From an uncultured Actinomycetes bacterium (GTDB taxonomy: Bacteria; Actinomycetota; Acidimicrobiia; IMCC26256; PALSA-555): a DNA stretch of 34,496 nucleotides. Below, piece by piece: positions 24,215-32,946 of this stretch. Every line of letters begins with the position of its first letter. Within the stretch, counting starts at the first letter, position 1. The notes under the pieces were generated by a model. The model was not told the origin of the DNA. It worked only from the letters and a program-made list of their open reading frames with translations, and ran no database searches. The stretch covers positions 1 to 34,496 of the forward strand of contig CALEYV010000077.1 of NCBI GenBank assembly GCA_937927875.1. Reading direction: 5' to 3'. The position numbers and the translations under genes are program-made.

Positions 24215-24934
24215 ATGGCGGCCATCACCCTCGTCAGCTTCAACACGCACTACGGGCTCTGCAACCGCCGCGACGAGATCGTCCCCTACGACCTCGCCGG
24301 TGCCCTCCGCGCCATGAGCGCCGACGTCATGGTCATCCAGGAGGTGTGGCGACCCGACGGCCGGCCCGGTGTCGTCGACGAGTTCGCCGCCGAGCACGGC
24401 TACCACCTCCACCACGCCGTCACCGGGCGGGCGACCCGCCAGACCCGCTGGCCCCATCACGACCCCAACGGGGAGGGCACGTCGGGCGTCGCCCTGCTCA
24501 CCCGCGCCCCGGCTCGCCCGCTGCCTCACCTCACCGTCGGCCCCACCTTCAAGGACCCGGCGCCGCTGCGGCGACTGCCGCAGATCGAGCTCGACGGGGA
24601 CGGCACCCCGCTGCGCATCGTCGGCGTGCACCTCACGTCGCGGCTCCCGCACGGCCCGGTCCAGCAGCTGCGACGGCTCGGACGGCTGCTTCCCCCGCCC
24701 GGGACGCCGACGGTCGTCGCCGGCGACTGCAACTTCTGGGGCCTGCCGGCGGTGGCGCTGCTCGGCGGGGGCTGGCAGCGCACCGTCACGGGACGGACCT
24801 GGCCGGCCCGGCTGCCGCACAGCCAGCTCGACCACGTGCTCGTCCGCCCAGGCGACGTCGTGGCATCCGACCCTGAGGTGCTCGACTCCTGGGGCTCCGA
24901 TCACCGGCCGGTGCGGGTCCGCCTGGCCTGGTGA
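24215..24934 (+). CDS. Endonuclease/exonuclease/phosphatase (EEP) family protein
   Basis: A 239-residue protein. Catalytic signatures in order are SFNTHYG (Asn), VMVIQEVW (metal-binding Glu), VGVHLTSR (His), VAGDCNFW (Asp-x-Asn) and WGSDHRPVRV (final Asp-His). These place it in the DNase I-like metal-dependent hydrolase superfamily, whose members cut nucleic acid or phosphoesters. There is no signal peptide, so it is probably cytoplasmic. It starts 12 bases after the kinase and may belong to that operon. Substrate unknown. Confidence 0.85.
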   Translation: MAAITLVSFNTHYGLCNRRDEIVPYDLAGALRAMSADVMVIQEVWRPDGRPGVVDEFAAEHGYHLHHAVTGRATRQTRWPHHDPNGEGTSGVALLTRAPARPLPHLTVGPTFKDPAPLRRLPQIELDGDGTPLRIVGVHLTSRLPHGPVQQLRRLGRLLPPPGTPTVVAGDCNFWGLPAVALLGGGWQRTVTGRTWPARLPHSQLDHVLVRPGDVVASDPEVLDSWGSDHRPVRVRLAW

Positions 24935-24944
24935 GGACCTCCGG

Positions 24945-25634
24945 CTACGGCAGGTGCGGCAGCGTGGTCGGGATCGACGGCAGCGACGGCAGCGTCGGCG
25001 CGCTCGGCACGTTGACCGGCGGCGCGACCTGCTGCGCCTGGGGCGGCGCGGTCGGGGTGAGGCGGAGCCGGTTGTTGTCGACGGTGGCCTGGATGCCGGG
25101 GCCGATGTCGACCGAGCCGGCCGTGGCCCGCCCGTTCGCTCCCGTCGAGACCACGGCGCCGTTCGGCAGGTTGAGGCCGAGCCGGCCCGGGACGCGCTGC
25201 CCGTTCGGCAGCACCACGGTGGTGTTCACCGCCTTGCCGAGCTGCAGCGAACCCCGGCTGCTGGAGAAGGCGCCGAGGAGCGCCGCGCTGCCGACCACGA
25301 GCACGACCGCCGCCGCGGCCGCGGCGACGACCCGAGCCATGGTGCGGCGCCGCGCCGGCAGCAGCACCAGGTTGCTGACCGGGGCTCGCTGGCCGACCAG
25401 GCGCTGCTCGAGCCCGGCCACGAACTCGGGGGACGGCCCGTCGACCGGCTGCTCGCCCAGCCAGGCCAGCCGCTCCTTCACGTCCGCCGGCGCCGCCGCC
25501 GTCACCGAGTCGCCGGCGGCGACCGTGTCGAGCAGCTGGCGCTCGAGCCCGCGCACGAAGTCGGTCGACGGTGCCGCGACCGGCCGCTGGCCGATCCAGA
25601 GCAGGCGCTCGCGCACGGCCCGTCGCGTCGTCAT
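24945..25634 (-). CDS. Membrane-anchored probable anti-sigma factor with FecR-like external part
   Basis: A 229-residue protein; the ATG at 25634 overlaps the sigma stop in TGATG. Residues 7-35 and 52-80 are two copies of one unit (VRERLLWIGQRPVAAPSTDF versus VKERLAWLGEQPVDGPSPEF). The P-S-x-x-F-V-x-G-L-E pattern is typical of anti-sigma N-termini. One membrane helix follows (about 99-121), then an external segment (LPNGQRVPGRLGLNLPNGAV) resembling FecR-type repeats, and a Pro-rich tail. No zinc-binding HxxxCxxC motif is present. Its role as regulator of the adjacent ECF sigma factor is inferred from context. Confidence 0.75.
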   Translation of the reverse strand: MTTRRAVRERLLWIGQRPVAAPSTDFVRGLERQLLDTVAAGDSVTAAAPADVKERLAWLGEQPVDGPSPEFVAGLEQRLVGQRAPVSNLVLLPARRRTMARVVAAAAAAVVLVVGSAALLGAFSSSRGSLQLGKAVNTTVVLPNGQRVPGRLGLNLPNGAVVSTGANGRATAGSVDIGPGIQATVDNNRLRLTPTAPPQAQQVAPPVNVPSAPTLPSLPSIPTTLPHLP

Positions 25635-26248
25635 CAGCTGACCTCGGGCTCCGGGACGACGCGGTCCTCGACGGCCCGGCGCAGCGCGCCGAGCGCCCGG
25701 TGCAGGGTGACGGCGAGGACCGGCTTCGAGCAGCCCATCGCCTCGGCGGCCTCGTCGGCCGACATGCCGGACAGGTACCGGAGGGTCAGCGCCTCCTGGT
25801 AGCGGGGGCGCAGCGTGCCGAGGGCGTCGATCATCTCGCGCACCTCGTGCTCACGCTCGATCGGCTCGACGTCGTCCTCGACCGGGTGGCCGGCGAGCAC
25901 GTGCAAGCCGCGCTGGCCCCGATCGCTGCGCGTGCGGCCCTCGCGGCGGTAGTGGTCCACCAGCTCGTTGGCCGCGATCCGGAACAGCCACGGGCCGAAG
26001 CCGGCCCCGCCGGCGTCGAAGCGCTCGATGTGCCGCAGCGCCCGCTCGAAGGTGGCGGCGGTGACGTCCTCGGCCGCCTCCGGGCTCCAGGTGCGCCGGT
26101 AGGCGAAGCCGTAGATCCGCTCGACGTAGCGACGGTAGAGGGCGCCGAACGCAGCCGGGTCCGATCGCGCTTGGGCGACCAGGGCGCGTTCGTCAAGCGA
26201 CTCCGAGGAGGACGCCGGAGACAACTCGTCCGATTCGACCGGACCCAC
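25634..26248 (-). CDS. ECF-type RNA polymerase sigma factor
   Basis: A 204-residue protein. Region 2 (DPAAFGALYRRYVERIYGFA, EDVTAATFERALRHI, FGPWLFRIAANELVDHYRR) and region 4 (LRPRYQEALTLRYLSGMSAD, AAEAMGCSKPVLAVTLHRAL) are complete. GTG 26248 is the only plausible early start; the first 22 residues are a non-conserved Ser/Glu-rich lead. In ECF factors region 4 often reads 'R...V..R...AL'; here the Val-Leu-Ala in the recognition helix is less common. Transcribed with the following membrane protein as a sigma/anti-sigma unit. Confidence 0.92.
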   Translation of the reverse strand: MGPVESDELSPASSSESLDERALVAQARSDPAAFGALYRRYVERIYGFAYRRTWSPEAAEDVTAATFERALRHIERFDAGGAGFGPWLFRIAANELVDHYRREGRTRSDRGQRGLHVLAGHPVEDDVEPIEREHEVREMIDALGTLRPRYQEALTLRYLSGMSADEAAEAMGCSKPVLAVTLHRALGALRRAVEDRVVPEPEVS

Positions 26249-26548
26249 GGCCTATCAGTGTGGCCGGTTTCACACGGGTCCGTCGAATACTCCACAGAGC
26301 CGGCCGGGGCCGGTGACGCCGGGGGCAGGGATGGGGCAGGCGGCGCCACCGACCGCGGCTCGGATCTGGTGGGGCTATATGGACGACTGGACAGGCAATG
26401 CATCGAACACAACGGCGGCGCCCGAGGGCGATTTCACCCGGGGCCCGAGAAATCTCGCCCGGCCTCGGGCCGGCTCGCCACAGGGGGCGGGCCGGCCGAC
26501 GCCCGCCCCGAGCGGCCGAAACCGGGAGCGCCGTTACGCTGCCCGACG
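26249..26548. other. Divergent intergenic region, 300 bases, no gene seen
   Basis: The gap separates the ECF sigma gene (minus) from the ferredoxin (plus). Next to the sigma start it holds the inverted repeat GTGTG (26258-26262)/CACAC (26271-26275), which overlaps a GAAACC element on the minus strand that might be an ECF-type -35. TTACGCT about 13 bases before the ferredoxin ATG could be a -10 for a near-leaderless transcript. Otherwise low-complexity GC-rich sequence without coding signal. Confidence 0.4.
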
Positions 26549-26740
26549 ATGCGAGTGCGGGTGAACCTGGCCGCCTGCACCGGCCACGGCCGGTGCTACA
26601 GCCTCGCCCCCGACGTCTTCGGGGCCGACGACGCCGGCCACTGCGTGCTGCTGGTCGAGGAGGTCCCGCCCGGGCTCGAGGACCAGGCCCGCAGCGGCGA
26701 GAAGAACTGCCCCGAGCAGGCCATCTCGACCGAGGACTGA
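26549..26740 (+). CDS. Small single-cluster ferredoxin (P450-partner type)
   Basis: A 63-residue protein, MRVRVNLAACTGHGRCYSLA, with the cluster motif CTGHGRC (Cys10, Cys16) and the distal NCPEQAI. The His at the second usual Cys position of CxxCxxC is typical of [3Fe-4S] or unusual [4Fe-4S] ferredoxins that serve cytochrome P450 enzymes in actinomycetes. No P450 is in the window. ATG 26549 is chosen because the protein then has standard length; no ribosome-binding site is visible. It precedes the SDR gene by 15 bases, so the two may act in one oxidation pathway. Confidence 0.88.
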   Translation: MRVRVNLAACTGHGRCYSLAPDVFGADDAGHCVLLVEEVPPGLEDQARSGEKNCPEQAISTED

Positions 26741-26755
26741 CGGGCCGGTGCCGAC

Positions 26756-27628
26756 ATGACGCCGCCCGAACGCCCCACCGTCCTGATCACGGGCGGGAAC
26801 GCCGGCATCGGCAAGGAGACCGCGGTCGGGCTGGCGAAGGGCGGCGCCCGGGTCGCCATCACGGCCCGGGACGAGGCGAAGGGCGCCGTGGCGGCGGCCG
26901 AGATCCGCGATCGCGTGCCCGACGCCGACGTCGACGTCGTCCCGCTCGACCTGGCGTCGTTCGCGTCGATCCGCCGGTGCGCGGGGGACGTCGGCCGCCG
27001 GTACGAGCGCCTCGACGTGCTCGTGAACAACGCCGGCCTCGTCCAGCTCCAGCGCACGGTCACCGAGGACGGGTTCGAGACGACGTTCGGCGTGAACCAC
27101 CTCGGCCACTTCCTGCTCACCTCGCTGCTGCTCGACCAGCTGCGGGCCAGCCCGCCGGCCCGGGTCGTGGTGGTGGCGTCCCACGCCCACAAGAGCGCGC
27201 GCGCCGGCCTCGACTTCGACGACCTGCAGGCCGAGCGCTCGTACTCGCCGATCGGCGCGTACAACCGCTCGAAGCTCGCCAACGTGTACTTCGCCCGCGA
27301 GCTCGCTCGACGCCTCGCTGACACCGACGTGACCGCGAACTCGCTGCACCCCGGCTTCGTCGCCAGCCGGCTCGCCCGAGACGGTGACGGCGGCCGGGTC
27401 GGCGACATCGTGATGACGCTGGCCCGCCCGTTCGCGCTGAGCCCGAAGCGGGGTGCGCGCACCTCCATCTACGTGGCGTCGAGTCCCGAGGTCGCCGACG
27501 TGACCGGCCAGTACTTCGCCCGCTGTCGGCCCGCCTCGACGTCGCGGGTCGGGGCCGACGACGTCGCCGCCCGCCGCCTCTGGGAGGTCAGCGACGAGCT
27601 CGTCGCCTCGGTGCCGCCGTCGAGCTGA
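26756..27628 (+). CDS. Short-chain dehydrogenase/reductase (retinol dehydrogenase-like)
   Basis: A 290-residue protein. The cofactor-binding TxxxGxG motif is ITGGNAGIGKE near the N-terminus, with NNAG at about residue 90. Catalytic Ser is in VVVASHAHKS, and Tyr-Lys in AYNRSKLANVYF. The longer C-terminus fits the retinol/protochlorophyllide-like branch. Arg in ITARDEAK suggests preference for NADP(H). It probably oxidises or reduces a hydrophobic alcohol or ketone. It is paired with the preceding ferredoxin; the substrate is unknown. Confidence 0.9.
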   Translation: MTPPERPTVLITGGNAGIGKETAVGLAKGGARVAITARDEAKGAVAAAEIRDRVPDADVDVVPLDLASFASIRRCAGDVGRRYERLDVLVNNAGLVQLQRTVTEDGFETTFGVNHLGHFLLTSLLLDQLRASPPARVVVVASHAHKSARAGLDFDDLQAERSYSPIGAYNRSKLANVYFARELARRLADTDVTANSLHPGFVASRLARDGDGGRVGDIVMTLARPFALSPKRGARTSIYVASSPEVADVTGQYFARCRPASTSRVGADDVAARRLWEVSDELVASVPPSS

Positions 27629-27632
27629 GCCG

Positions 27633-29252
27633 CTACGTCTTGTAGAGGCCCACCGTCGGCACGAAGCCGGCGTAGAGCGCGAACGGGAGGCCGTGGCCGT
27701 CGGGGAGCGGCACGCCGCTCAGGCCGCCGATGTTCTTCTGGGTGCCGACGCCGTAGTGCTGGTACCAGGTCCACAGCTCGTAGACCTCGGAGGCGAAGCG
27801 CCGGTTGAGATCCCGGTAGATCTGCACTCGCTTGGCGGGGTCGAGCGTCACCCGGCCCTGCTCGAGGTCCTGGTCGATCACGGGGTCCTTGATGCCGCTG
27901 AAGTTCACCGGTGACCCGCTGTGGAACCAGACGTACAGGCCGTCCGGGTCCCCCTGGGGGTTGTTCTCCCACGTCGCCTGCTGGAACGTCCCGGCCAGGG
28001 CCAGGTTGATGATCGTCGACAGGTCGACCTGCTTGATCGTGACGTTGATCCCGGCTCGGGCGTCCTCCTCCTTCACGAGCTCGGTCAGGGCCAGCAGCGT
28101 CGGGTCGGTCACGGTGAGGAGCTCGAAGCTCAGCTGTTGGCCGCCGTGGGCCGCCGACCACTGCCGCACGTACGACTTGGCCTTGGCCAGGTCATGGTGC
28201 GCGAAGCCGGACGCCCGGGCCTGGGCCGGCGACAGGTAGTACGGCGTCCCGGGCGCGAAGGGACCGGTGGCGATGGTCTCGAGACCCTTGTTGCGGATCT
28301 GGTTCAGCTCGTTGGCGTCGCCGGCGTACGCGACCGCGAGCCGGGCCAGCTTGTCGTTGAACGGCGGCTTGGCCACGTTCAGCAGCCCGTAGCCGACCTC
28401 CGAGCCCTGGTCGCTGTCGACCTCGTTGAGCTGGCCGGCCCGCTTCTTGTCGCGCATGGCCAGGATGTTCAGCTCGCTGCGGGTCTGGATCACGTCGAAG
28501 TCACCCGAGTTCAGCCCGTTCAGCGCCGCCTGCGCGTCCTGGGCCGGGATGAACGTGATCTTGTCGAGGTAGGGCAGCCCCGACCGCCAGTAGGTCGGGT
28601 TGCGCTGCACGACCAGGTGCTCGTTCGGGATCCACTCGACGAGCTTGAACGGGCCGGTCCCGATCAGGTTCGTCGCGCAGGTGCTGGCGTCCGCGAGCTG
28701 GGCCGGCGCCACGATGCCCATCCGGCCGGTGCCGTACAGGTAGCCCTCGAACGCCGGCCACGGGGCGCTCATCTGGACGACGACGGTGAGCGGGTCGGTG
28801 ACGGTGACGCTCGTGACCGGCTTGAACACGAAGGTGTTGAGGGGCGCCCCGATCTTGGGGTTGGCGCCCCGGTACGTGTCGAGGTTGAGCTTCAGCGCGC
28901 TGGCGTCGAGGGTCTCGCCGTTCTGGAACTTGACGCCGGGCCGGAGGCGAATCGTCCACTGGGTGAAGTCGGCGTTCGGCGTGACGGCCTGGGCGAGGTA
29001 CGGGACGAGCTGGCCCTTGTTGTTGATGGTGACGAGGGTGTCGTAGATCGCGTTGGCGACCTCGATCCCGGGCGCGGCCAGCTGGGCCGCGGGCAGGCAG
29101 TAGCCGCCGGTCGTCTCGCCCTCGATCGCGAGCGTGATCGAGCCGCCGTGCTTCGGCCCCGTCGCCGCGCCCGCGCCCGACGCGCCGCCGAGCGTGCCGA
29201 CCGCCAGCAGCGCGGCGAGGACCCCGACCAATCCCCGCGCCGATGACCCCAT
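27633..29252 (-). CDS. Family-5 ABC transporter solute-binding protein (copy 1)
   Basis: A 539-residue secreted protein; ATG 29252 follows GGAGGGG. A Sec signal peptide (SSARGLVGVLAALLAVGTLG) ends near an AGA-AT site, with no lipobox cysteine. The mature part opens with GPKHGGSITLAIEGE and has the SBP_bac_5 signatures TQWTIRLRPGVKFQNGETL and LIGTGPFKLVEW. It contains just two cysteines (GGYC and STCA), probably a disulfide. These proteins bind peptides, nickel or other solutes. It lies 39 bases downstream of its paralogue, with no permease or ATPase gene nearby. Confidence 0.9.
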   Translation of the reverse strand: MGSSARGLVGVLAALLAVGTLGGASGAGAATGPKHGGSITLAIEGETTGGYCLPAAQLAAPGIEVANAIYDTLVTINNKGQLVPYLAQAVTPNADFTQWTIRLRPGVKFQNGETLDASALKLNLDTYRGANPKIGAPLNTFVFKPVTSVTVTDPLTVVVQMSAPWPAFEGYLYGTGRMGIVAPAQLADASTCATNLIGTGPFKLVEWIPNEHLVVQRNPTYWRSGLPYLDKITFIPAQDAQAALNGLNSGDFDVIQTRSELNILAMRDKKRAGQLNEVDSDQGSEVGYGLLNVAKPPFNDKLARLAVAYAGDANELNQIRNKGLETIATGPFAPGTPYYLSPAQARASGFAHHDLAKAKSYVRQWSAAHGGQQLSFELLTVTDPTLLALTELVKEEDARAGINVTIKQVDLSTIINLALAGTFQQATWENNPQGDPDGLYVWFHSGSPVNFSGIKDPVIDQDLEQGRVTLDPAKRVQIYRDLNRRFASEVYELWTWYQHYGVGTQKNIGGLSGVPLPDGHGLPFALYAGFVPTVGLYKT

Positions 29253-29291
29253 GCGTCCCCTCCGCCTGCAGCCCGCTTCGGCGGTCATGGG

Positions 29292-30914
29292 CTACTTCTT
29301 GTAGAGGCCGACGACCGGCAGTACCCCTTCGAAGAGCGGGAACGGCATGCCGTGCCCGTCGGGGAGCGGCACGCCGCTGATCCCGCCGATGTTGTTCGTG
29401 TAGCCGACCGCCCAGCGCGTGTACCAGGTCCACAGCTCGTACACCTGGGAGGCGAAGCGCCGGTTCATGTCCTTGTAGATGGCGATCCGCTTGGCGGGGT
29501 CGGTCGTGACCCGGCCCTGCTCGAGGTCCTGGTTGATCACCGGGTCGTTGAAGCCGCTGAAGTTCACCGGCGAGCCGCCGTGCCACCACACGTACTGGGT
29601 GTCCGGGTCGTCCTGGGGCTGGTTCCGGAACGTGGCCTGGTTGTACTCGCCGCCGAGGACCCGGTTGATGAGCGTGGACTGGTCGACCTGCTCGATGGTG
29701 ACGTTGATGCCGGCCTTCGACTGCTGCTCCTTGACCAGCTCGGTGAGGGCCAGCAGCTCGGGGTCGCTGACGGTCAGCAGCACGAACGAGATCGGCTGGC
29801 CGTGCGCGGCCTCATACTGCTTCTCCAGCTGCTTGGCCTTCGCCAGGTCGTGGTGCGGGAGCCCGGCCGCGTTCACCTGGGACCGGGACAGGTAGTACGG
29901 CGTGCCGGGTCCGAACGGCCCGGTGGCCAGGGTCTCGATCCCCTTGTTGCGGATGACGTTCAGCTCGTTGGCGTCCCCGGCGTAGGCGACCGCCTGGCGA
30001 GCGATGATGTCGTTGAACGGCGGCTTCTTGACGTTCAGGAGGCCGTAGCCGATGTCGGCGCCCTTGTCGGTGTCGAACTCGGGCCCGCCGCCGGACTTGG
30101 CGCGGTCCCGCAGCGCGTTGATGTTGGCGGTCGACGACGTCTGGATCACGTTGAAGTCGCCGCCGTTCAGCCCGTTCAGCTCGCTGGCGGCCTCGGTCAC
30201 CGGCTTGAACGTGATCCCGTCGAGGTACGGGAGGCCCGGCCGCCAGTAGCTCGGGTTCCGCTTCACGGTGAGGTGGTCGTTCGGCACCCACTCGACGAGC
30301 TCGAAGGGCCCGGTGCCGATCAGCTTCGTGGGGCACACCGCGGTGCTGGCCAGCTGGGCCGGCGCCGCGATCCCGGCCCGGCCGGAGCCGTACAGGTAGT
30401 ACGGGTACTCGGGCCACGGGGTGTGCATCTGGACCATGACCGTGAGCGGGTCAACGACCGAGACGCCGGCGATGTCCTGGTCGACGAAGGTGCTGAGCGG
30501 CGCCCCGACGTTCGGGTTGGCGCCGCGCGCGGTGTCGAGGTTCAGCTTCACGGCCGCCGCGTCGAGCGGCTCGCCGTCGTGGAACTTGATGCCGGGCCGA
30601 AGCACGATCGTCCACTGCGTGTAGTCGGCGTTCGGCGTCACCGACTTGGCCAGGTAGGGCACGGCCTGGCCCTTGCTGTTCAGCGTGGTGAGCGTGTCGT
30701 AGATGGCGCTCACGACCTCGATGCCGCCGGGGGCGAGCTGGGCGTTGCCCGACGTGCAGAAGCCGCCGGCCGTCTCGGCCTCGATGGCGTAGGTGATGGT
30801 CCCGCCGTGCTTGGGACCGGCGGGGGCGCTGCTGGCGGTCGGCACCCCGCCGAGCGCCGTCACCCCGAGCAGGCCGGCCAGGATCGCCACCAGTCCCCGC
30901 ACCGATGTCCGCAT
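29292..30914 (-). CDS. Family-5 ABC transporter solute-binding protein (copy 2)
   Basis: A 540-residue paralogue of the downstream gene, alike along its whole length (PKHGGTITYAIEAET, LIGTGPFELVEWVPNDHLTV, NRRFASQVYELWTWYTRWAV). ATG 30914 follows a GGGGGGAA purine run. The signal peptide (VRGLVAILAGLLGVTALGG) also lacks a lipobox cysteine. The same two cysteine positions are kept (GGFC, AVCP). It is transcribed first of the pair. Duplication followed by divergence of ligand specificity is likely; the ligand cannot be predicted. Confidence 0.9.
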   Translation of the reverse strand: MRTSVRGLVAILAGLLGVTALGGVPTASSAPAGPKHGGTITYAIEAETAGGFCTSGNAQLAPGGIEVVSAIYDTLTTLNSKGQAVPYLAKSVTPNADYTQWTIVLRPGIKFHDGEPLDAAAVKLNLDTARGANPNVGAPLSTFVDQDIAGVSVVDPLTVMVQMHTPWPEYPYYLYGSGRAGIAAPAQLASTAVCPTKLIGTGPFELVEWVPNDHLTVKRNPSYWRPGLPYLDGITFKPVTEAASELNGLNGGDFNVIQTSSTANINALRDRAKSGGGPEFDTDKGADIGYGLLNVKKPPFNDIIARQAVAYAGDANELNVIRNKGIETLATGPFGPGTPYYLSRSQVNAAGLPHHDLAKAKQLEKQYEAAHGQPISFVLLTVSDPELLALTELVKEQQSKAGINVTIEQVDQSTLINRVLGGEYNQATFRNQPQDDPDTQYVWWHGGSPVNFSGFNDPVINQDLEQGRVTTDPAKRIAIYKDMNRRFASQVYELWTWYTRWAVGYTNNIGGISGVPLPDGHGMPFPLFEGVLPVVGLYKK

Positions 30915-31000
30915 GCTTCCCCCCTTGCCGCACCGCGGTCGGCGGCATCGTAGGTCGATGGTGCCCATCGCGGCCCGCGGGCACACCCGGGCCGCCGGGA

Positions 31001-32830
31001 TCAGCCGACCCAGCCCGAATCGGAGAGCTTGCGGTCGATGGAGTAGGCGGCGCTGATGAGCCCCAGGTGGGTGAACGCCTGGGGGAAGTTGCCGAGGTGC
31101 TCGCCCCGGGGGCCGAGCTCCTCGGCGAACAGCCCGACGTGGTTCGCGTAGCCGAGCGTCTTCTCAAAGAGGAAGCGGCCCCGCTGGACGTCCCCGGAGC
31201 GCGCGACCGCCTCCGCGAGCCAGAACGAGCACATGTTGAAGGTGCCCTCGTCGCCCATGAGGCCGTCCTGGGCCGCGGTGCCGATCTTGTACCGGTACAC
31301 GAGCGAGTCGTCGATGATGTCGTCCTCCATCGCCCGCAGGGTGCTGAGGAAGCGAGGGTCGGTGGGGCTGATGAACTTCACCATCGGCATGAGCAGCGCC
31401 GAGGCGTCGGTGGTGTCCAGGCCGAGCGCCTGCACGAAGGCGCGTCGCCCCTCGTGCCAGTAGGCGGTCATGATCTCGTGGTAGATCGCGTCGCGGACGC
31501 TCCGCCACCGGTCGTAGGGGCAGGGGAAGGAGCGGCGGTCGGCGAGGCGCAGCCCCCGATCGACCGCGACCCAGCACATGAGCCGCGAGTACAAGAACTC
31601 CTGCTGCCCGCCGCGCACCTCCCAGACCCCCTCGTCGGGCAGCTGCCAGTGGTCGCACACCCAGTCGACGAGGCGCACCAGGTTGACCCAGAGCTCGTGG
31701 GGGACGAGCTCGCAGTACTTGTTGTAGAGGTAGACGGCGTCCATGAGCTCGCCGTAGATGTCGAGCTGCAGCTGGCTGTAGGCGCCGTTGCCGATCCGGA
31801 CGGGGGCCGAGCCGCGGTAGCCCTCGAAGTTCGTGAGGACCTCCTCGGTCAGCGTCTTCTCGCCGTCGAGGCCGTACATGATCTGCAGCGACCCGTCCGG
31901 GTTCAGCTCCATGCAGCGGTCGTGGATCCAGCGCATGAACGCGCCGGCCTCCTCGGTGTAGCCGAGACGGATCAGCGCGAAGACGGTGAAGGACGCGTCG
32001 CGGATCCACGTGTACCGGTAGTCCCAGTTCCGCACGCCTCCGATCTCCTCCGGCAGCCCGAATGTGGGCGCGGCGACGAGCGAGCCGTGGGTCTGCGACA
32101 CCAGCAGCTTCAGCACCAGGGCCGACCGGTTGACGATCTCGAGCCAGCGGCCCGAGTATTTGGAGCGCCCGAGCCAGCTCCGCCAGAAGTTCACGGTGTC
32201 CTTGAATACGGTCGGCCCGTAGTCGGGGTTCTCGGACGGGCTGACCAGCCCGGGCCCGACCTCCTCCATGACGAAGGTGCACTTCTCGCCCGCCGACAGC
32301 TCGAAGCTGGCGCGCGCGGCGCCGCGGCGGTCGATCGTGAGCGGGACGTCGGTGCGCAGCCGCAGCGCGGTGCCGTCCTTGCCCTTCGAGGCGAAGATGA
32401 CCTCGCCGTCGCGCTGCTCGATCGTCCGGTCGGCCCGTCCGTAGTCGAACCGGGGGTCGAACACCATGTTGAAGCGGACCGACCGGCGGACGCACTTCAC
32501 GCGCCGCACGAGGACCCGCGGGTGGTCGTGGGGGTGGAAGGCGACCGGCATGAAGTCCGACACCTCCGACAGTCCCTCGTCGGAGAGGAAGCGGGAGATG
32601 AGGACGTTGGTGTCGGGCAGGTAGAGCTGCTTGTACTCGACGTCCTTGAGCGTGGGCTGGATCGAGAATCGTCCCCCGTGCTCGTGGTCGAGAAGGGCGG
32701 CGAAGATGGTCGGCGAGTCGAAGCGCGGGAAGCAGCAGAAGTCGATCGACCCGTCGACGCCGACCAGGGCGACGGTGTGGAGGTCCCCGATCACGCCGTA
32801 CTGATCGATCGGCTTGTAGGCGTCGACCAC
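31001..32830 (-). CDS. Glycoside hydrolase family 15 protein with TREH_N domain (trehalase/glucoamylase type)
   Basis: About 609 residues. The N-terminal TREH_N-like domain begins KPIDQYGVIGDLHTVALVG, then GSIDFCCFPRFDSP. The GH15 (alpha/alpha)6 barrel starts near residue 210. NWDYRYTWIRDASFTV is a strongly conserved GH15 segment. Candidate catalytic glutamates lie in PDEGVWEVRGG and in EELGPRGEHLGNFPQAFTH. GTG 32830 is used, with GAGGAG close by; ATG 32902 is in frame upstream, but the added residues are not family-like. There is no signal peptide, so it acts in the cytoplasm. Mycobacterial homologues are trehalases; glucoamylase activity is equally possible. Confidence 0.88.
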   Translation of the reverse strand: MVDAYKPIDQYGVIGDLHTVALVGVDGSIDFCCFPRFDSPTIFAALLDHEHGGRFSIQPTLKDVEYKQLYLPDTNVLISRFLSDEGLSEVSDFMPVAFHPHDHPRVLVRRVKCVRRSVRFNMVFDPRFDYGRADRTIEQRDGEVIFASKGKDGTALRLRTDVPLTIDRRGAARASFELSAGEKCTFVMEEVGPGLVSPSENPDYGPTVFKDTVNFWRSWLGRSKYSGRWLEIVNRSALVLKLLVSQTHGSLVAAPTFGLPEEIGGVRNWDYRYTWIRDASFTVFALIRLGYTEEAGAFMRWIHDRCMELNPDGSLQIMYGLDGEKTLTEEVLTNFEGYRGSAPVRIGNGAYSQLQLDIYGELMDAVYLYNKYCELVPHELWVNLVRLVDWVCDHWQLPDEGVWEVRGGQQEFLYSRLMCWVAVDRGLRLADRRSFPCPYDRWRSVRDAIYHEIMTAYWHEGRRAFVQALGLDTTDASALLMPMVKFISPTDPRFLSTLRAMEDDIIDDSLVYRYKIGTAAQDGLMGDEGTFNMCSFWLAEAVARSGDVQRGRFLFEKTLGYANHVGLFAEELGPRGEHLGNFPQAFTHLGLISAAYSIDRKLSDSGWVG

Positions 32831-32946
32831 CGCTCCTCGCTCCCCCGCCGTTGCTGGTTTCCGGGGCCGGTACCCTCGCGTCGTTCGCTCCCGGTCCGGC
32901 ACCGGATGTAGACCGTGAGCATCCCAGGCAACGAGGAGAGCCCGCC

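Noticed and set aside
32831..32946. Promoter hexamers between the GH15 and thiolase genes (TTGCCT...TACATC on minus; TTGCTG...TACCCT on plus)
   Set aside because: Spacings of 14-15 bases and poor matches. Not better than chance in this composition.
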